Under the pieces are notes generated by a model. It had not been told where the DNA came from. It did no database searches and saw nothing but the letters and a program-made list of their open reading frames with translations. This document shows, in pieces, positions 10,672 to 20,750 of a stretch of 64,000 bases of DNA; within the stretch, counting starts at the first letter, position 1, and each line of letters begins with the position of its first letter. This stretch comes from Planctopirus ephydatiae (GTDB taxonomy: Bacteria > Planctomycetota > Planctomycetia > Planctomycetales > Planctomycetaceae): the NCBI RefSeq assembly GCF_007752345.1, contig NZ_CP036299.1, positions 2,805,001-2,869,000 on the forward strand. Reading direction: 5' to 3'. A program made the translations under genes and the position numbers.

Positions 10672-10712
10672 ATGGTGCGAAGGACTACTTTGTCAGTAAC
10701 ACTTCGCACCGT
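10672..10712 (-). terminator. terminator of the aldehyde dehydrogenase gene
   Basis: Positions 10672-10682 pair with 10702-10712 (core GGTGCGAAG/CTTCGCACC, 19-base loop). Read on the minus strand, the stem is followed by CTTTTCATTTC. It lies 34 bases beyond the dehydrogenase stop, between two convergent genes, and may also stop the kinase transcript. Confidence 0.65.
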
Positions 10713-10745
10713 CTGAACACCATCGATATTACAAATTGTGCATGA

Positions 10746-12326
10746 TTAAACCGTGAGTGGATCTCGTGTCCATTCCCCATTCTGCAGTCTCAAAAGACCG
10801 AGTGGATTCTGATTTTGCAGGGCTGGAGGGAGCCGGTCGTCGCGGACATTGTCAAAACAATGCAGTGCCGCGAAGCGAGTGATTGACGCTGGCAGTCCGA
10901 CAGCAGTAAAGCCGGGATGCCCCGTTGCCGGAAACGGCCCGCCATGGTTCATCGCCGGAGAGACGGCGACGCCTGTCGGCATTTTATCGTTAAGAAGTCG
11001 TCCCACTTTCTGGCGGAGAATGCCGGCCAATTGAGTGTACGCCGCTTCGTCTTCAGTTGATGTGACTGCTGAATAAATGGCTCCGGTCAGGTTACCTTCC
11101 AGAGCTTTCATGCAGGCGGAAATCTCGGAGAGGTTCTCACACATCACAAAGAGAGCACCGTTGCCGAAGATCTCCGTCTGAAAGCCAGCTGCGTTGGCCA
11201 CGAATTGTTGACCTGACACTTGCAGCAGCGTGTTCTCGCAAGTACAGGGGTTTGGCCCCGCACTACCACCGCAAAGAAGTGTGGCACCCAGGCTGGATAA
11301 CGTTTCGACTCCTGAAAGGAAGCTCCGCTGCACCCCCGGCCCAAGCATAGGTTGCGGAGTGTTAGCTGTGAAAGCTTTCGCAACATTGGCGACAAACTGA
11401 TCGGCGGCGGAATCAGAGATCAGGAATACGACACCGGGGTTGGTGCAGAACTGGCCCGAACCCATCAGGCAACTGGCAGCATATTCCGTCGCTAAAACCT
11501 CGCCGCGTTCTGCCAGCGCACCAGGCAGAAAGACAACAGGGTTCACACTCGATAACTCGAGATAGATTGGCTTACCGACGGCATCCGCGGCAGATTTCAA
11601 ATACAGCCCCGCGTGCCGACCACCGGTATAGCCAATAGCCCCTAAAATTGGATGAGAAACCAGTCGTGCGCCATCTTCGTGGCTAGTTCGATAAATCAAT
11701 TGAACAAAGCCACTGGGCATGTGGGTTTCGTCTGCGGCAGCCTGTGCTTCTTCTGCGAAAAGCTGTGTGGTTCGAGGGTGAGAAGAGTGCCCCTTGGCAA
11801 TCACAGGGTTCCCTGCGGCGACTGCTGCAGCAAAATCACCCCCTGCGATGCTGTTAAAGGCAAAGGGGAAATTATTGGGCCCAAAGACGGCCACCGGTCC
11901 AATCGGCGCGAGCGTCGAACGGATGTTGAGCTTGCCATCGATCGTGGGACGCATCCATGAACCTTCGCGAGCCCAGTGTGCAGCCAGCTTGAGCTGACTT
12001 ATCGTGCGCGGGAGTTCGGCATCCGCGAGTCGTGGTTTGACCGGCAGGGCAGTTTCGGCATGAGCTGCCGCGATCAGATCTTCCGATCTGGCTTCAATTC
12101 GCTCGGCATAGCGCTCAAGGAATGCGGCAAAACGCTCACCGGGCCATGCTCGACATTCTTGAAAAGCGCGATCCGAAGAATGCAGGGCTTTATCAACCTC
12201 AAACCATGGACTGACAGGGAATTTCTCTTCCAAAGTTTCCCCAGTGCGAGGATTCATCGCATGGAATGTGGCGGCTCCTTCACTGGAAATCCAATGTCCC
12301 TCAATCAGCACTTTGGCAGTTGGCAT
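10746..12326 (-). CDS. NADP-type aldehyde dehydrogenase, ketoglutarate-semialdehyde-like
   Basis: A 526-residue aldehyde dehydrogenase closest in layout to the alpha-ketoglutarate semialdehyde (2,5-dioxovalerate) dehydrogenases. These oxidise the last intermediate of pentose, hydroxyproline and sugar-acid breakdown to 2-oxoglutarate. Visible are the substrate/cofactor Asn in FGPNNFPFAF (N152), the cofactor lysine region PVIAKGHSSHP near 178, the general base Glu257 in ELSSVNPVVF, and the nucleophile Cys294 in GSGQFCTNPG. The extended C terminus (NHGGPFPATGHPGFTAVG) is characteristic of this subgroup. No pathway neighbours are present: a TauE/SafE permease lies upstream on the same strand, 205 bases away. 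Substrate assignment is therefore by family only. Confidence 0.88.
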   Translation of the reverse strand: MPTAKVLIEGHWISSEGAATFHAMNPRTGETLEEKFPVSPWFEVDKALHSSDRAFQECRAWPGERFAAFLERYAERIEARSEDLIAAAHAETALPVKPRLADAELPRTISQLKLAAHWAREGSWMRPTIDGKLNIRSTLAPIGPVAVFGPNNFPFAFNSIAGGDFAAAVAAGNPVIAKGHSSHPRTTQLFAEEAQAAADETHMPSGFVQLIYRTSHEDGARLVSHPILGAIGYTGGRHAGLYLKSAADAVGKPIYLELSSVNPVVFLPGALAERGEVLATEYAASCLMGSGQFCTNPGVVFLISDSAADQFVANVAKAFTANTPQPMLGPGVQRSFLSGVETLSSLGATLLCGGSAGPNPCTCENTLLQVSGQQFVANAAGFQTEIFGNGALFVMCENLSEISACMKALEGNLTGAIYSAVTSTEDEAAYTQLAGILRQKVGRLLNDKMPTGVAVSPAMNHGGPFPATGHPGFTAVGLPASITRFAALHCFDNVRDDRLPPALQNQNPLGLLRLQNGEWTRDPLTV

Positions 12327-12531
12327 TCATATCCCTTTAAAGGTCATGAGTGAATTCGGCAAGTTGTCTGGCAGCTGTCTAAGAAAGATTAACGGATTGC
12401 AGGCGCTTTGGGGTTCTTTATGAGCTGTTTTCTTGGACATTGACCCCGCAAACTTGCATCTGTCAAATCGATAGTTGTGGATGTGATGGCGGTTGTTTGC
12501 TCTTCAGACTGATTACAAGGGCCGCAAGTTG

Positions 12532-13308
12532 TTATTTCAGGAAAAAATAAATCGAGACGATGAAGCCTGTAAAGATCACGAACCAGCGAATCAGTGAGCG
12601 AGGGAGTCTTCGTCCATAAGCTGCACCAAGCCATCCGCCAATTGCTGCAGCCAGAATCATCGGCCAGGCCCAACCCCAGTCGATCTTGCCGCTCAATATG
12701 AAGATGATGACTGAGATGCCGTTGATGACAGAAGCGAGAATCGTTTTCAGAGCATTCATCTGGTGAATGTCCGGTATCCCCAGAAGTGAGAGCGAACTCA
12801 GCATGAGAATGCCAATTCCTGCACCGAAGTAACCGCCATAGGTGGCCACAAGGAATTGAAAGACAAGCACGCCGCACAGCGTCCAACCATGTGGCCTGGC
12901 GTGCGGGAGCCCGATTCCCATGACACGTGAGAGCGTCGGTTGCAGCAGAAACAGAAGCGTGGCTAAAAGAATGAGCCACGGAACAACGGTCTTGAAGAAT
13001 AGTTCGGGAAGCAGAATAAGCAGGAGTGATCCCGCTGCACCGCCGAGAATGCTGGGCCCGAGGAGCAGGGCTCTCCACTCTCGGATGCCAGCCATTTCCC
13101 GGCGGTAGCCATAAGCACTGGCTATCGATCCGGGGAAGAGAGCCACCGTACTGGTCACGTTCGCAATCTTTCCTGCCTCAGCAGCAGTGCCCAGCACATT
13201 GGCCAACGTGGGGAAGGTTATCAACGTTCCGCCACCGGCAACGGCATTCACGACTCCCGCAGCGAGTGCTGCAGCGCTGAGTGAGATGAAATTCCACAGT
13301 TCTTCCAA
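12532..13308 (-). CDS. TauE/SafE-family sulfite/organoanion exporter
   Basis: A 258-residue integral membrane protein of the TauE/SafE (former DUF81) family, whose members export sulfite, sulfoacetate or other small anions. About eight hydrophobic segments are visible. The two internal repeats carry the usual glycine-rich signatures, GVVNAVAGGGTLITFPTL near the N terminus and YGGYFGAGIGILML near residue 155. Length is typical. It is transcribed away from the CobW gene and towards the aldehyde dehydrogenase; substrate cannot be inferred from the context. Confidence 0.88.
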   Translation of the reverse strand: MEELWNFISLSAAALAAGVVNAVAGGGTLITFPTLANVLGTAAEAGKIANVTSTVALFPGSIASAYGYRREMAGIREWRALLLGPSILGGAAGSLLLILLPELFFKTVVPWLILLATLLFLLQPTLSRVMGIGLPHARPHGWTLCGVLVFQFLVATYGGYFGAGIGILMLSSLSLLGIPDIHQMNALKTILASVINGISVIIFILSGKIDWGWAWPMILAAAIGGWLGAAYGRRLPRSLIRWFVIFTGFIVSIYFFLK

Positions 13309-13583
13309 GCAGGTGCCTCTTTACGAAAATTGCATGCGTCGAGTAGGGACTGAATCGCAGCGAATCACTTTCGTGATGAATTCAAATACCTGTAACCGGG
13401 GCATTCGTCGATCTATCGAGAATGTAATCCAGATCTTACGAGTATTTCCTGGAACTTTCAGTGGCAGGTTCATGCCAAGGTATTTCAGGCACACCTGATG
13501 TTTATGCAAAAAGGTTGCAAGAATGTTTTGGTTGCGATATGTTTCCATGATCGACATTGTTGGTGTGCAATAAAGGGTTGGTC

Positions 13584-14810
13584 ATGACTTCCAAGCTGCC
13601 TGTTACGGTGCTTTCCGGATTTCTGGGTGCGGGGAAAACGACTCTTCTGAATCACGTACTGAGGAACCGAGAAGGGATGAAAGTAGCCGTCATCGTCAAT
13701 GACATGGCGGAGATCAATGTCGATGGGCAACTGATCAAAACCGGTGGGGCCGAGCTTTCGAGAGTTGAAGAGAAGCTGGTCGAATTCTCGAATGGATGTA
13801 TCTGTTGCACATTGCGAGAAGATCTGCTGGCTGAAGTCAGCCGCCTGGCTCGTGAAGAGCGTTTTGATTACCTGCTCGTCGAATCCACGGGAATTTCTGA
13901 GCCGTTGCCTGTGGCTGAGACCTTTACTTTTGTCGATGAGCAGGGGGCTTCACTCAGTGAGGTCGCCACGCTTGATACGCTGGTGACAGTGGTCGATGCC
14001 GTCAATTTTCCCAAAGAAGTAGAATCCATCGAGACTCTCGCTGAACGCCGCATGGGGCTAAGTGATGACGATGATCGTGACGTCGCCCAGTTACTGATGG
14101 ATCAGATCGAGTTTGCAAATGTGCTGATCATCAGCAAGTGCGATCTGGTGACAGCCGCCCAACTGGAAGGACTGGAATCGCTCCTTCACCAGCTCAATCC
14201 GGATGCGCGAATTGTGCGTGCCACACGTGGGCAGCTACCTTTGAATGAGATCCTGAACACTCAGAGATTTTCGATGGATTGGGCCGGGCAGTCGCAGGAT
14301 TGGCTGGTTGTTCCTCGGGGCGCTGAAGTCTCGGAAAGTGAGACCTATGGCTTTGCCAGCGTGATTTATCGTGCTCGGCGACCCTTTCACCCGGCTCGAC
14401 TCTTCGAAGCCATACAAAGCCCGCTGTTTGACAGCATTGTGCGTTCGAAGGGGATTGTCTGGCTGGCCACAAGGCATGACTATGCCGGGCAATGGTCGCA
14501 AGCGGGAGGAGTGTTTGCTCTCGATCCTGCCGGAACATGGTTTGCCGCGATCGGTGGTCTTGATGATGTGGAGGATCCTGAAGAACGAGCCGTTCTTCTG
14601 TGCCAATGGCAGGAACCTTTTGGCGATCGCCGACAGGAACTGGTTCTGATTGGTCAGGAGCTATCCGAGGATGCTGTCTCGGAACTCCTCCATGATTGCT
14701 TACTCACAGATGAAGAAATCGAAGCAGGAAGTTCTGTCTGGTCGGCCTGGGAAGACCCTTTCACCCCATGGAACTTCGTGGATCACGATGTGGCAGGCTC
14801 TGACAAGTGA
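13584..14810 (+). CDS. CobW/ZNG1-family metallochaperone GTPase
   Basis: A 408-residue GTPase of the COG0523 family, which delivers metal (often zinc) to client enzymes. The ATG at 13584 is preferred because an AAAGGG site precedes it; an upstream TTG at 13557 has none. Motifs are the Walker [10 protein letters not shown] at residues 12-20, the metal-binding GCICC (CxCC, residues 72-75), ESTGISEP with the switch region, and a late SKCDL for guanine recognition. The C-terminal CobW_C domain begins around residue 265 ([23 protein letters not shown]). Such genes are commonly zinc-regulated, but I see no convincing Zur site in the 275-base divergent region. Confidence 0.9.
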   Translation: MTSKLPVTVLSGFLGAGKTTLLNHVLRNREGMKVAVIVNDMAEINVDGQLIKTGGAELSRVEEKLVEFSNGCICCTLREDLLAEVSRLAREERFDYLLVESTGISEPLPVAETFTFVDEQGASLSEVATLDTLVTVVDAVNFPKEVESIETLAERRMGLSDDDDRDVAQLLMDQIEFANVLIISKCDLVTAAQLEGLESLLHQLNPDARIVRATRGQLPLNEILNTQRFSMDWAGQSQDWLVVPRGAEVSESETYGFASVIYRARRPFHPARLFEAIQSPLFDSIVRSKGIVWLATRHDYAGQWSQAGGVFALDPAGTWFAAIGGLDDVEDPEERAVLLCQWQEPFGDRRQELVLIGQELSEDAVSELLHDCLLTDEEIEAGSSVWSAWEDPFTPWNFVDHDVAGSDK

Positions 14811-14952
14811 CAGACACTGGTACGTGGCAGGCTCGATGACTTCTCGATTCAGGCCATTCTGAAAAGTATGCCTCTGCTTTTGTTCGATAAGACTTGTTTT
14901 CCTAGGCGGAAATCGTGCCATTCCAGCAGGTCATTTCCGTCGATATGAGGCC

Positions 14953-15705
14953 GTGGTGCGCAAACTCATCGATAAGTCAAAATATCTGGGAGTTTCCAAA
15001 GAACCGCAACTTCCAGAGTTTGGGAGTGTTTTTCGGCGGTTATGGTTGAGTTCGTCGGAAAGGCGCACTCTCGATCGTGAACCGAGCTTATCGCAAGGGG
15101 CGACTTTCGATGAATCCCGAGCGATCGATCGCCAGCTTCGCGACTCACAGAAATTCATGGTGAGTAAGTGCGGAGAGATATTTGTTTCCGAAGTCTCCGA
15201 GCTTCTGGACTATTATTTGTGGTGCCTGGGTCAGGATATTCGCACAGAGGGAAATCTGTTGCTGCAGGCTGGTGGACGAAAAAATCCTTGCCCTCGACCT
15301 CATCCCTGCGGCAGCCGCTATGAGTGGAACTCGGGTGAAAATCTGCTCGTTTTGTGGGGCTTTGGAGTTTGCTTTGGTAATCCACAGTCTGGACGGGTGA
15401 TGCTGCGTCGCTTAGGTTTTGCACCACTCTTGATGGTTGATTCTCGACGGATCGATTTTGGTTGGTCGATTGAAGAGTTGCCGCCACAAAGAACGGCCAC
15501 AGAGGGTGAATGGTCGGCACTCAAGACGTTGTTAGGACGGCTCTTTGTTACGCTCGCCGAACTCGAAAAATCGATCCTCTCACAGGCTCTGCCGACGCAT
15601 CGCGAGGACTGTCTTTCGAAATGGGACAAACGCAAGTACTCAACCCCTCTGGAACCCGGCCAGGAATGGTTGCGGCGCGACATGACTCTTCAATCAATTG
15701 AGTAG
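14953..15705 (+). CDS. hypothetical protein
   Basis: A 250-residue protein with no family I recognise, starting at a GTG. There is no signal peptide or membrane helix, so it is probably cytoplasmic. A mid-protein segment (RKNPCPRPHPCGSRYEWNSGENLLVLWGFGVCFGNPQSG) is Cys/Pro/Gly rich and followed by hydrophobic strands (RRLGFAPLLMVDSRRIDFGW), which suggests a compact alpha/beta fold. It follows the CobW GTPase by 142 bases on the same strand and could be a client, but nothing in the sequence shows this. The frame is open throughout and has coding-like composition. Confidence 0.65.
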   Translation: MVRKLIDKSKYLGVSKEPQLPEFGSVFRRLWLSSSERRTLDREPSLSQGATFDESRAIDRQLRDSQKFMVSKCGEIFVSEVSELLDYYLWCLGQDIRTEGNLLLQAGGRKNPCPRPHPCGSRYEWNSGENLLVLWGFGVCFGNPQSGRVMLRRLGFAPLLMVDSRRIDFGWSIEELPPQRTATEGEWSALKTLLGRLFVTLAELEKSILSQALPTHREDCLSKWDKRKYSTPLEPGQEWLRRDMTLQSIE

Positions 15706-15959
15706 TATTCTTATGGTCACGGTTGTGGAGTTAATCCAGGCACTCCTGGGGACATAGTTACTCCGAATGCTTCAGTTATGCCGATTATGCAGCATTGCAT
15801 TAGTATGTTTTGGTGGTTCGGGGGCTGTGGGAAAACTGCAAAGATGGTGCAGACCCTAATTGACGTAGAGTGTTTGACGACTTCATACCGCGTAACCGTC
15901 AGGAGGGCGATGTATCCGCATGGAGGCTTCATCGAAAAGCCAACAGATCGTGATCGCAG

Positions 15960-17561
15960 ATGCTGCTTCCGCTCATTGTGACTTTGTTGTTCGTCACTCT
16001 GGTCAACACTGTTTTTCAGTTGACCCAGTTCGATCTCGCTTATCGTTATTGGCGCAGTGTCTGGAAGAAACAAAAGCCAACAACCAGACCGATTGATCGC
16101 GAGCAACAGCCAGCCGTCACGATTCAGTTGCCGATGTTCAACGAGTCGATCATTGCACCCAGGATTCTCGAGGCGGTATCGCACATCGATTATCCTAGGG
16201 ATCGACTTCAGATTCAGATTCTCGATGACTCGACAGACCATTCTCCGGAGATCATTGCAAGGATTCTGGAGGAATTGCATCGAACTCAGCCGGAACTCAA
16301 CATTGAGTATCTGCACCGCACAGATCGGCAAGGCTTTAAAGCGGGCGCGCTGCAAGCCGCCATGCCGCTGGTAACTGGCGAGTTTATCGCGATCTTTGAT
16401 GCTGACTTCATCCCTCAGCCCGATTTTCTGACCCAACTGTTACCTTACTTTGATTCCTCCGAAGTGGCGGTCGTGCAGAGCCGATGGGGCCATTTGAATG
16501 CGCATGATTCTGTGCTGACACAGGCTCAAGAGTTCTTTCTGGATGGTCATCACTCGGTCGAACAAAATGGACGTAACCGGGCTGGGTACTTTATTACCTT
16601 TAACGGAACAGCCGGGATCTGGCGACGCTCAGCCATGGAGGCCGCTGGTGGCTGGAGTGCCGATACGCTCGTGGAAGATCTGGATCTCAGCTATCGCACG
16701 CAGAGTTTGGGATACCGGATTGTCTATGTCGAGGATTATGTCACTCCCGGAGAACTCCCCAATTCCGTATCAGGATTGCGGGTGCAGTTGTTCCGCTGGT
16801 TCAAGGGTAATGCCCAGGTAGGCCTGAAGATTCTCGGAAAAGTCTGGAAGCAACCGCTCCCGCTATCGGTCAAGATTCACGCGACAGCACAGCTTTTCGC
16901 TCCATTTACAATGCTTTCAAGCTTGATCATGCTGCTGATTACCGGTGCCTTGCCATTAATACTTCATGCAGCACCCGAACATGCTGATCTTGTCAAGCTC
17001 TGCTATATGGGTTGTGTCTGGGTTCCGGCCGTTCTGCTGGTCTATGGAACCCCCCGCATCCGCTTTCATGAAGGCCCCTGGTATGTAAGGCTGGCAAAGC
17101 TGGTGCCACGCACATTTGTCTTTATGGCGATGATGACAGGGTTTTCCTGCCAAAGCAGTATTGCTGTATTGGAAGCTGTCTTTAAGCGTGCCAACCAATG
17201 GGTAGTGACTCCCAAGGGTTTCAGCCAGCAGAGCATTAGAAAGAAGGTACGCCGCAAACTGGCCTGGTATGTATGGCCGGACACGTTTGTCATTCTTTAC
17301 CTGATGGCATCAATCGTTATTGCCTGGAAATTCAATTTCCAGGCTTTGATGATGATCGAAGCGACATGGCTGGTGGGGTATCTATGGCTATTTGGCGGAG
17401 CTGTCTGGGAGGCTTACGGAACGCCTGCAGCTTCCTCTATTGTCAAAGCCAATCAACCCGAGAATGCCACAGCTGAGGGCAGGGCACGCGTGGAGTACGG
17501 AGTTAATTCCGAAGGTGGAAGTGAATCAGTGACGACTGCACCAGCAGGAGCCACACTATGA
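15960..17561 (+). CDS. GT2 processive glycosyltransferase, cellulose/mannan synthase-like
   Basis: A 533-residue membrane glycosyltransferase of family 2, of the type that polymerises beta-linked hexoses (cellulose, glucomannan, curdlan-like) across the membrane. One membrane helix at the N terminus is followed by the catalytic domain: TIQLPMFNES, then LDDSTD (first Asp pair), FDADF (DxD metal site), LVEDLDLSYR (base Asp) and QLFRWFKGNAQ (Q-x-x-R-W motif). About four to five helices follow from residue 310. It overlaps the next gene by four bases (ATGA), so the two are translationally coupled. Donor and product are not determinable from sequence. The C-terminal 30 residues are Glu/Ser/Thr/Ala rich and likely disordered. 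Confidence 0.9.
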   Translation: MLLPLIVTLLFVTLVNTVFQLTQFDLAYRYWRSVWKKQKPTTRPIDREQQPAVTIQLPMFNESIIAPRILEAVSHIDYPRDRLQIQILDDSTDHSPEIIARILEELHRTQPELNIEYLHRTDRQGFKAGALQAAMPLVTGEFIAIFDADFIPQPDFLTQLLPYFDSSEVAVVQSRWGHLNAHDSVLTQAQEFFLDGHHSVEQNGRNRAGYFITFNGTAGIWRRSAMEAAGGWSADTLVEDLDLSYRTQSLGYRIVYVEDYVTPGELPNSVSGLRVQLFRWFKGNAQVGLKILGKVWKQPLPLSVKIHATAQLFAPFTMLSSLIMLLITGALPLILHAAPEHADLVKLCYMGCVWVPAVLLVYGTPRIRFHEGPWYVRLAKLVPRTFVFMAMMTGFSCQSSIAVLEAVFKRANQWVVTPKGFSQQSIRKKVRRKLAWYVWPDTFVILYLMASIVIAWKFNFQALMMIEATWLVGYLWLFGGAVWEAYGTPAASSIVKANQPENATAEGRARVEYGVNSEGGSESVTTAPAGATL

Positions 17562-19474
17562 TGCAACCGTCGGGAATGTTGGCGACAGCCTTATCGATCG
17601 ATAGCTCCAATGAAATATCGAGCCAGCAGGGAGGCACGAGTTCATCCAATCAGGAAGTGAGCTCCAAAAGCGCGGGCGTGGTTAACTTTCAGGATCATGG
17701 CGAACAGACAAGAATTCACTGGTCGAAATTCTGTTACCTGATGCTCCCATTCTGGCTTTTGCAGCTGGTTCTGGTGTGTTTATCGAATGGCGCCTACCAT
17801 GATGATGATGCGAGTCATTACATCATCTCCCGCAGAGCCTGGTCTCAACCCGTGCTGTTTCTCAATGTCTGGGGACGACCTGGGTTTACCATCCCCTATG
17901 CACTGACTGCAATCATCGGTTCGCCGCTGACAGGTTGGCTGGCTTGCCGTCTTTTGAGTGTGGCGATCTGTACGCTCACAGCGATACTGACGACGAAAGT
18001 GGCTGCACGGTTAAACCTCAGAAATCCGGAATGGTGCGGGCCACTGTTCATGCTGATTCCTCTGAACTTTCAGCTCTCGATTACCACATTAACCGAGACG
18101 ATCTGCGGGCTCTATTTCATACTGGCGACATGGCTTGTCATCGAAAAGCGATGGTATCTTGCTGCGATTGTACTGGGGCTGACCATGCTGACCCGTCACG
18201 AAGCGATTGTGACGGCAGCAGCCGGGTCAATCGTTCTATTTAGTTTAAGGCAGCTTATCCCCGCTCTCATGGTCTGGCTCCCGGAACTGTTGTGGAATTT
18301 AGCCTGTTATCGATTTCAGTCATACGACATTCCTATCAACAGGTATTTGTCGGGAAATGCGAACCATAGCTACGGAAGTGGTGGACTGGTCCATGGCTTC
18401 TGGATGTGGGCGGAAGCGGCTGGCACAGCGGCAATCGTACTCATCATTTTTGGTGGAGTGCTGCTACTCACCAGGTCCATATCAGACCTTTCATATCGAT
18501 CCGATGGGGATCAGTCACCTGATGCCCTGAGAAATCGTTCATTGATAGTAATGTTCTGGCAGGCGATCTGTGAGAAAAACACCATTTTTCTTGGTTTGTG
18601 GCTGGTTGTTGCCGGAGCGTGGGGAACAGTGCTCCTCAATACGGCATTGTATTCACTCAACTTTTTCGCCAGCGGTGGCTACGGTCGTTTTCTCGTGCCA
18701 GCCGCACCCTGGATGGTGCTATGTATTCATGCAGCTCTTGCAGAGCTGGTCAAATTGATGAAGTCTGAAACTGGAGCAGAAACTTCTCACTCACGTGGAT
18801 TTGTCAGGAATGTTGATCATACCTTGAGTCTTGTGGTCTCTCCGTTGGGACTGGCTGTCCTGATGTGGCTGGCAGCGATCTCCTCGATCATCTTGATGTC
18901 ACTGCAGACGGATCGTTGGTTCTTGAACTACTTGACGTCTTATGTTCTTTCGCCCACGGTCACAATTGTGGCTGCTTCTCTATTTGTAATGATGTTCTGT
19001 GTGAGAAATAAGTATTCTCAGTTTTCTGGACTGCTCCTTAAGTCGGCATGCCTTGCTGGATGTGTCGCGTCGGCTATGGCCTTTGTGGGAGCATCGCAAC
19101 CGCTCAGGCTGACTCCGACTCAAGCCCTCTACGCAGATGCAGTGCAATGGATTGGGCAGAAGGAGTCTGGCGATAACGTTTATGTCACCGCCAATTCCCC
19201 TCTTGGTGAGGTCTTTGCCGCAGAGGCCGGGTTTCATGATATTTCAATTTATACACTTCCGTGGCTTAAGAGGCCGTTTTATCTGTTAGTCGACACGCAG
19301 TGCATGATGGAAAAAGAACGTAAAGATCTCCTGCAGAGATATAAAGCTCACAAAGTTCATGAAGTGGTAACGTCAGAGCGGATCTCCCAGACGACCGGTG
19401 AATCGTCTCATGCTGTGGAGATCTATTATGCCGGGCTTCAAGGATCACAGGTTGCAAGTTATGCCGCACCATAG
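17558..19474 (+). CDS. GT39/ArnT-like membrane glycosyltransferase
   Basis: A 638-residue polytopic membrane protein with about eleven helices after a hydrophilic N terminus of 60 residues. The first periplasmic loop carries the acidic signature HDDDASHYI, which in the PMT/ArnT (GT-C) fold provides the catalytic aspartate. Other typical pieces are GRPGFTIPYAL, LTMLTRHEAIVTA and GGYGRFLVPAAPW. Such enzymes use lipid-linked sugars as donors and act at the outer side of the membrane. Its start overlaps the GT2 stop by four bases, which implies that both build or decorate the same glycan. The C-terminal 110 residues form a soluble domain (ALYADAVQWIGQ ... EIYYAGL). Confidence 0.82.
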   Translation: MMQPSGMLATALSIDSSNEISSQQGGTSSSNQEVSSKSAGVVNFQDHGEQTRIHWSKFCYLMLPFWLLQLVLVCLSNGAYHDDDASHYIISRRAWSQPVLFLNVWGRPGFTIPYALTAIIGSPLTGWLACRLLSVAICTLTAILTTKVAARLNLRNPEWCGPLFMLIPLNFQLSITTLTETICGLYFILATWLVIEKRWYLAAIVLGLTMLTRHEAIVTAAAGSIVLFSLRQLIPALMVWLPELLWNLACYRFQSYDIPINRYLSGNANHSYGSGGLVHGFWMWAEAAGTAAIVLIIFGGVLLLTRSISDLSYRSDGDQSPDALRNRSLIVMFWQAICEKNTIFLGLWLVVAGAWGTVLLNTALYSLNFFASGGYGRFLVPAAPWMVLCIHAALAELVKLMKSETGAETSHSRGFVRNVDHTLSLVVSPLGLAVLMWLAAISSIILMSLQTDRWFLNYLTSYVLSPTVTIVAASLFVMMFCVRNKYSQFSGLLLKSACLAGCVASAMAFVGASQPLRLTPTQALYADAVQWIGQKESGDNVYVTANSPLGEVFAAEAGFHDISIYTLPWLKRPFYLLVDTQCMMEKERKDLLQRYKAHKVHEVVTSERISQTTGESSHAVEIYYAGLQGSQVASYAAP

Positions 19475-19572
19475 GATATCGATACAAACTCGTTGAATAT
19501 CTGCTGAGTCGTTGTTCTTGATATTTGATTTCAGTTTGTATGAATCTTGCGAAAAGTACTCGGAGAGAATGA

Positions 19573-20661
19573 ATGTTGTTAACCTTTATGTGTGCGACTT
19601 CTCCGGCAGCGAAGAGTCGGCGTGGATTTACGCTGATTGAGTTGCTGGTTGTGATTTCGATTATTGCTGTGCTGATTGCGCTGTTGCTACCTGCTGTCCA
19701 ACAGGCTCGTGAGGCCGCCAGGCGGACACAGTGCCGTAATCACTTGAAGCAATTGGGATTGGCGATTCACAATTATCATGATGCCTCCCGGATGCTTCCC
19801 CCACGTCAGACCGGCCCGGGGACTCCGGCATTATCGGCTTCGACTGGAGCAAATCGCTGGAGTGGTTTTGTGGCGCTACTGCCGTTCATTGATCAGGCAC
19901 CACTGTTTTCTCAAATCCAGTCGGTCAATCAGGTTCCCTGGGGTGGGAATGCTGTTTGGCAGGCAAAAATTCCTTCGCTGGTGTGTCCCTCCGATTCAAC
20001 CGGCATTGATCCTTCGGGGTCACCGAATCAGCAGGGGTACTTGAATTATGTTTTCAGTGCGGGCGACACGCTTTCTTCGTCCGGAAGTAATTCGACCTCA
20101 ACAACACCCGTAATTGTTGGTTCCCGCGGTGGCTTTGGGTCTCTGAAGTGTTACCGTTTGGCAGATATTACAGATGGCAGCAGCAATACCATTGCCATGT
20201 CAGAGGGTGTCAGGCCAACGAGAATTCGAGAAATTGGTATCCGCACTGAGTTAGCCGACGGAACCAATCCGACGTCTTGCCAGATTCAATTGCCATCGGG
20301 TTCCCGTGAGTACAGCACTGTCATACCCGTCTATCTGGGCGATACGGCCTTTGGTTATCGCTGGGCAGATGGTGCTGCATACTTTACGTCGTTTTCGACA
20401 ATTCTCCCCCCCAACTCAGCCTCCTGTTTTGTGACCGCTCCAGATCACTGGGGAACTGGCTTTTTTAGTGCCAGCAGTCGTCATACAGGTGGGGTCCATG
20501 TACTGATGCTGGATGGCTCTGTGAGATTTGTCTCCGACAACATCGATACAGGGACTTTGTCGAGCCAGCCTCCTCAACCGGATACAGGGACGGCTTCTCC
20601 TTACGGTGTCTGGGGCCGCCTCGGTTCTCGTTCTGGAGGAGAAGTAATCGGTGAGTTCTAA
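19573..20661 (+). CDS. DUF1559 prepilin-like protein
   Basis: A 362-residue member of the large planctomycete DUF1559 family. The N terminus has a type IV prepilin leader: [20 protein letters not shown], cut after the glycine, with the conserved Glu at +5. A long hydrophobic helix and [28 protein letters not shown] follow. The C terminus has the family signature [16 protein letters not shown] (the H-x9-DG motif). Members are thought to be pseudopilin-like surface or envelope components; the function is not established. Planctomycete genomes carry dozens of copies, so its place between glycosyltransferase genes is suggestive but may be incidental. Confidence 0.93.
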   Translation: MLLTFMCATSPAAKSRRGFTLIELLVVISIIAVLIALLLPAVQQAREAARRTQCRNHLKQLGLAIHNYHDASRMLPPRQTGPGTPALSASTGANRWSGFVALLPFIDQAPLFSQIQSVNQVPWGGNAVWQAKIPSLVCPSDSTGIDPSGSPNQQGYLNYVFSAGDTLSSSGSNSTSTTPVIVGSRGGFGSLKCYRLADITDGSSNTIAMSEGVRPTRIREIGIRTELADGTNPTSCQIQLPSGSREYSTVIPVYLGDTAFGYRWADGAAYFTSFSTILPPNSASCFVTAPDHWGTGFFSASSRHTGGVHVLMLDGSVRFVSDNIDTGTLSSQPPQPDTGTASPYGVWGRLGSRSGGEVIGEF

Positions 20662-20750
20662 GGGGTGTCATATGGAAACTGTTCTGACGTGAAGTTCTAT
20701 GGTTTTACTTTTTCGGCACTGTTGCCGGATTTCTAGGCATTGAAGTCTTT

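Noticed and set aside
13309-13583. Zur or B12-type control site upstream of the CobW gene
   Set aside because: No convincing Zur palindrome and no B12-box sequence; a partly repeated GTTGC stretch near 13513-13540 is too weak.
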